Shown in pieces: positions 4,942 through 5,619 of a DNA stretch of 5,619 nt. A program made the position numbers and the translations under genes. The notes beneath the pieces were generated by a model that saw only the letters and a program-made list of their open reading frames with translations, had not been told where the DNA came from and made no database searches. Origin of the DNA: Patescibacteria group bacterium (GTDB taxonomy: Bacteria; Patescibacteriota; Microgenomatia; UBA10105). Within the stretch, counting starts at the first letter, position 1. The number at the start of each line of letters is the position of its first letter. The stretch spans positions 1-5,619 of the forward strand of contig DQGR01000089.1 of NCBI GenBank assembly GCA_003524845.1, in the 5' to 3' direction.

Positions 4942-5601
4942 ATGGAAAGCGCATTACTGTTTCTACTATTTGCAATCGTAGGACTCGTAGTTGCTTCAAT
5001 CAAACAAATCAACCAGTACGAACGGGGCATTAAATTTTTCCTGGGCAAATACTCCGGAATCATGCAGCCGGGATGGAATCTGGTGTTTCCGGTTATTGAA
5101 TCATATCAGAAGGTCGATATCCGCACCAAAGCAGTTGACGTCCCGCAGCAGGAAGCAATCACCAAAGATAACGTTTCAACCAAAATCTCAGCCGTTATCT
5201 ATTACAAAGTTCAGGACGCAGCCAAAGCCATTTTAGAAGTAGAAAATTTCTATTTTGCAATTGACCAACTGGCGCAAACCACGATGCGTAATATTGTTGG
5301 CGAGGTCGAATTAAATGAATTACTGCTGAATCGGGATAAAATCGCCCAACGGATTCGTGACATTATGGAACAGACAGCCACTTCCTGGGGATTGGAAGTA
5401 CTCGCCGTAGAACTGAAGGACATTATATTACCTGAATCGATGATCCGCACCATGGCCAAACGCGCTGAGGCTGAACGGGAACGGCAGGCAACCATCATCA
5501 ATTCCGAAGCCGAAGTCGTAGCTGCCAAAAATCTGGCTCAGGCTGCTACCATGATGAGTACTTCACCCGGAGCGCTGCATTTACGTACGCTTAATTCATA
5601 G
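4942..5601 (+). CDS. SPFH-domain protein (stomatin/slipin type)
   Basis: This 219-residue protein starts at ATG and stops at TAG. Residues 4-20 form an N-terminal membrane helix. Residues 21-175 are the SPFH (band 7) domain, with typical stomatin stretches: a basic, Gly-rich start (YERGIKFFLGKYSG, 26-39), the TKDNVSTKISAVIYYKV segment (74-90), TTMRNIVGEVELNELL (113-128) and WGLEVLAVELKDIILPESM (149-167). Residues 170-203 are an Ala/Glu/Arg-rich coiled coil, followed by SPGALHLRTL (208-217), which matches the conserved SPxALxLR element of stomatins. Such proteins oligomerise in the membrane into scaffold-like complexes, often affecting proteases or membrane organisation. The partner NfeD gene, frequent beside slipins, is not visible. 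Family members usually continue some 20-30 residues beyond this point; here TAG ends the protein early, 18 bases before the window ends. Confidence 0.92.
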   Translation: MESALLFLLFAIVGLVVASIKQINQYERGIKFFLGKYSGIMQPGWNLVFPVIESYQKVDIRTKAVDVPQQEAITKDNVSTKISAVIYYKVQDAAKAILEVENFYFAIDQLAQTTMRNIVGEVELNELLLNRDKIAQRIRDIMEQTATSWGLEVLAVELKDIILPESMIRTMAKRAEAERERQATIINSEAEVVAAKNLAQAATMMSTSPGALHLRTLNS

Positions 5602-5619
5602 AACTCATTTCAAAACTAA

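Noticed and set aside
5250..5528. 92-residue - strand open frame, Ser/Ala-rich
   Set aside because: It is antisense to the conserved SPFH domain; its composition mirrors the coiled-coil codons of the real gene.

Overview
The window is a compact bacterial segment. It holds one gene cut by the left edge on the + strand, a block of eight candidate genes on the - strand, and one + strand gene at the right end. Several traits suggest a Candidate Phyla Radiation (Patescibacteria) or similar small-genome bacterium: a C-terminal dockerin on a secreted-type protein, short genes and gaps, almost no Shine-Dalgarno sequences, and promoter boxes set so close to the ATG that the mRNAs would be leaderless or nearly so. 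This placement is inferred from gene style, not from a phylogenetic marker.

Layout from left to right. Positions 1-906 (+) encode the end of a surface protein with a Pro/Ser/Thr linker and a duplicated dockerin. It meets, tail to tail across 54 bases, a - strand series read from right to left: a HAD-family phosphatase (4842-4204), a small unknown frame (4199-3975) that overlaps a Fic/Doc-family gene (4072-3623) by 98 bases, a PspC-domain membrane protein (3595-3410), a tRNA-dihydrouridine synthase (3340-2378), an MsrQ/ferric-reductase-like heme membrane protein (2369-1719), a membrane-anchored cupredoxin with a complete type 1 copper site (1669-1169), and a 67-residue cysteine-containing protein (1164-961). 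A stomatin/prohibitin-type SPFH protein (4942-5601, +) diverges from the HAD gene.

Functional themes. The heme membrane protein, the cupredoxin and the small Cys protein are consecutive and tightly packed. They could form an envelope electron-transfer module that moves electrons through a b-type heme protein to a copper protein facing outward. This is the most interesting part of the window. The Fic/Doc gene and its overlapping small upstream frame could be a toxin with its partner, or a single gene split by a frameshift. PspC and SPFH proteins both act in membrane-stress or membrane-organisation roles.

Regulation. Candidate promoters with a TGn-extended -10 box lie just upstream of pspC, dus, the cupredoxin gene and the HAD gene. 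The HAD and SPFH genes appear to share a divergent promoter region in which the two -35 hexamers overlap on opposite strands. A palindromic element of the dispersed-repeat type (ATTGC...GCAAT outer arms) fills the presumed 5' leader of dus. No rRNA, tRNA, CRISPR array, insertion sequence or convincing intrinsic terminator was found, and no gene-free stretch exceeds about 100 bases.
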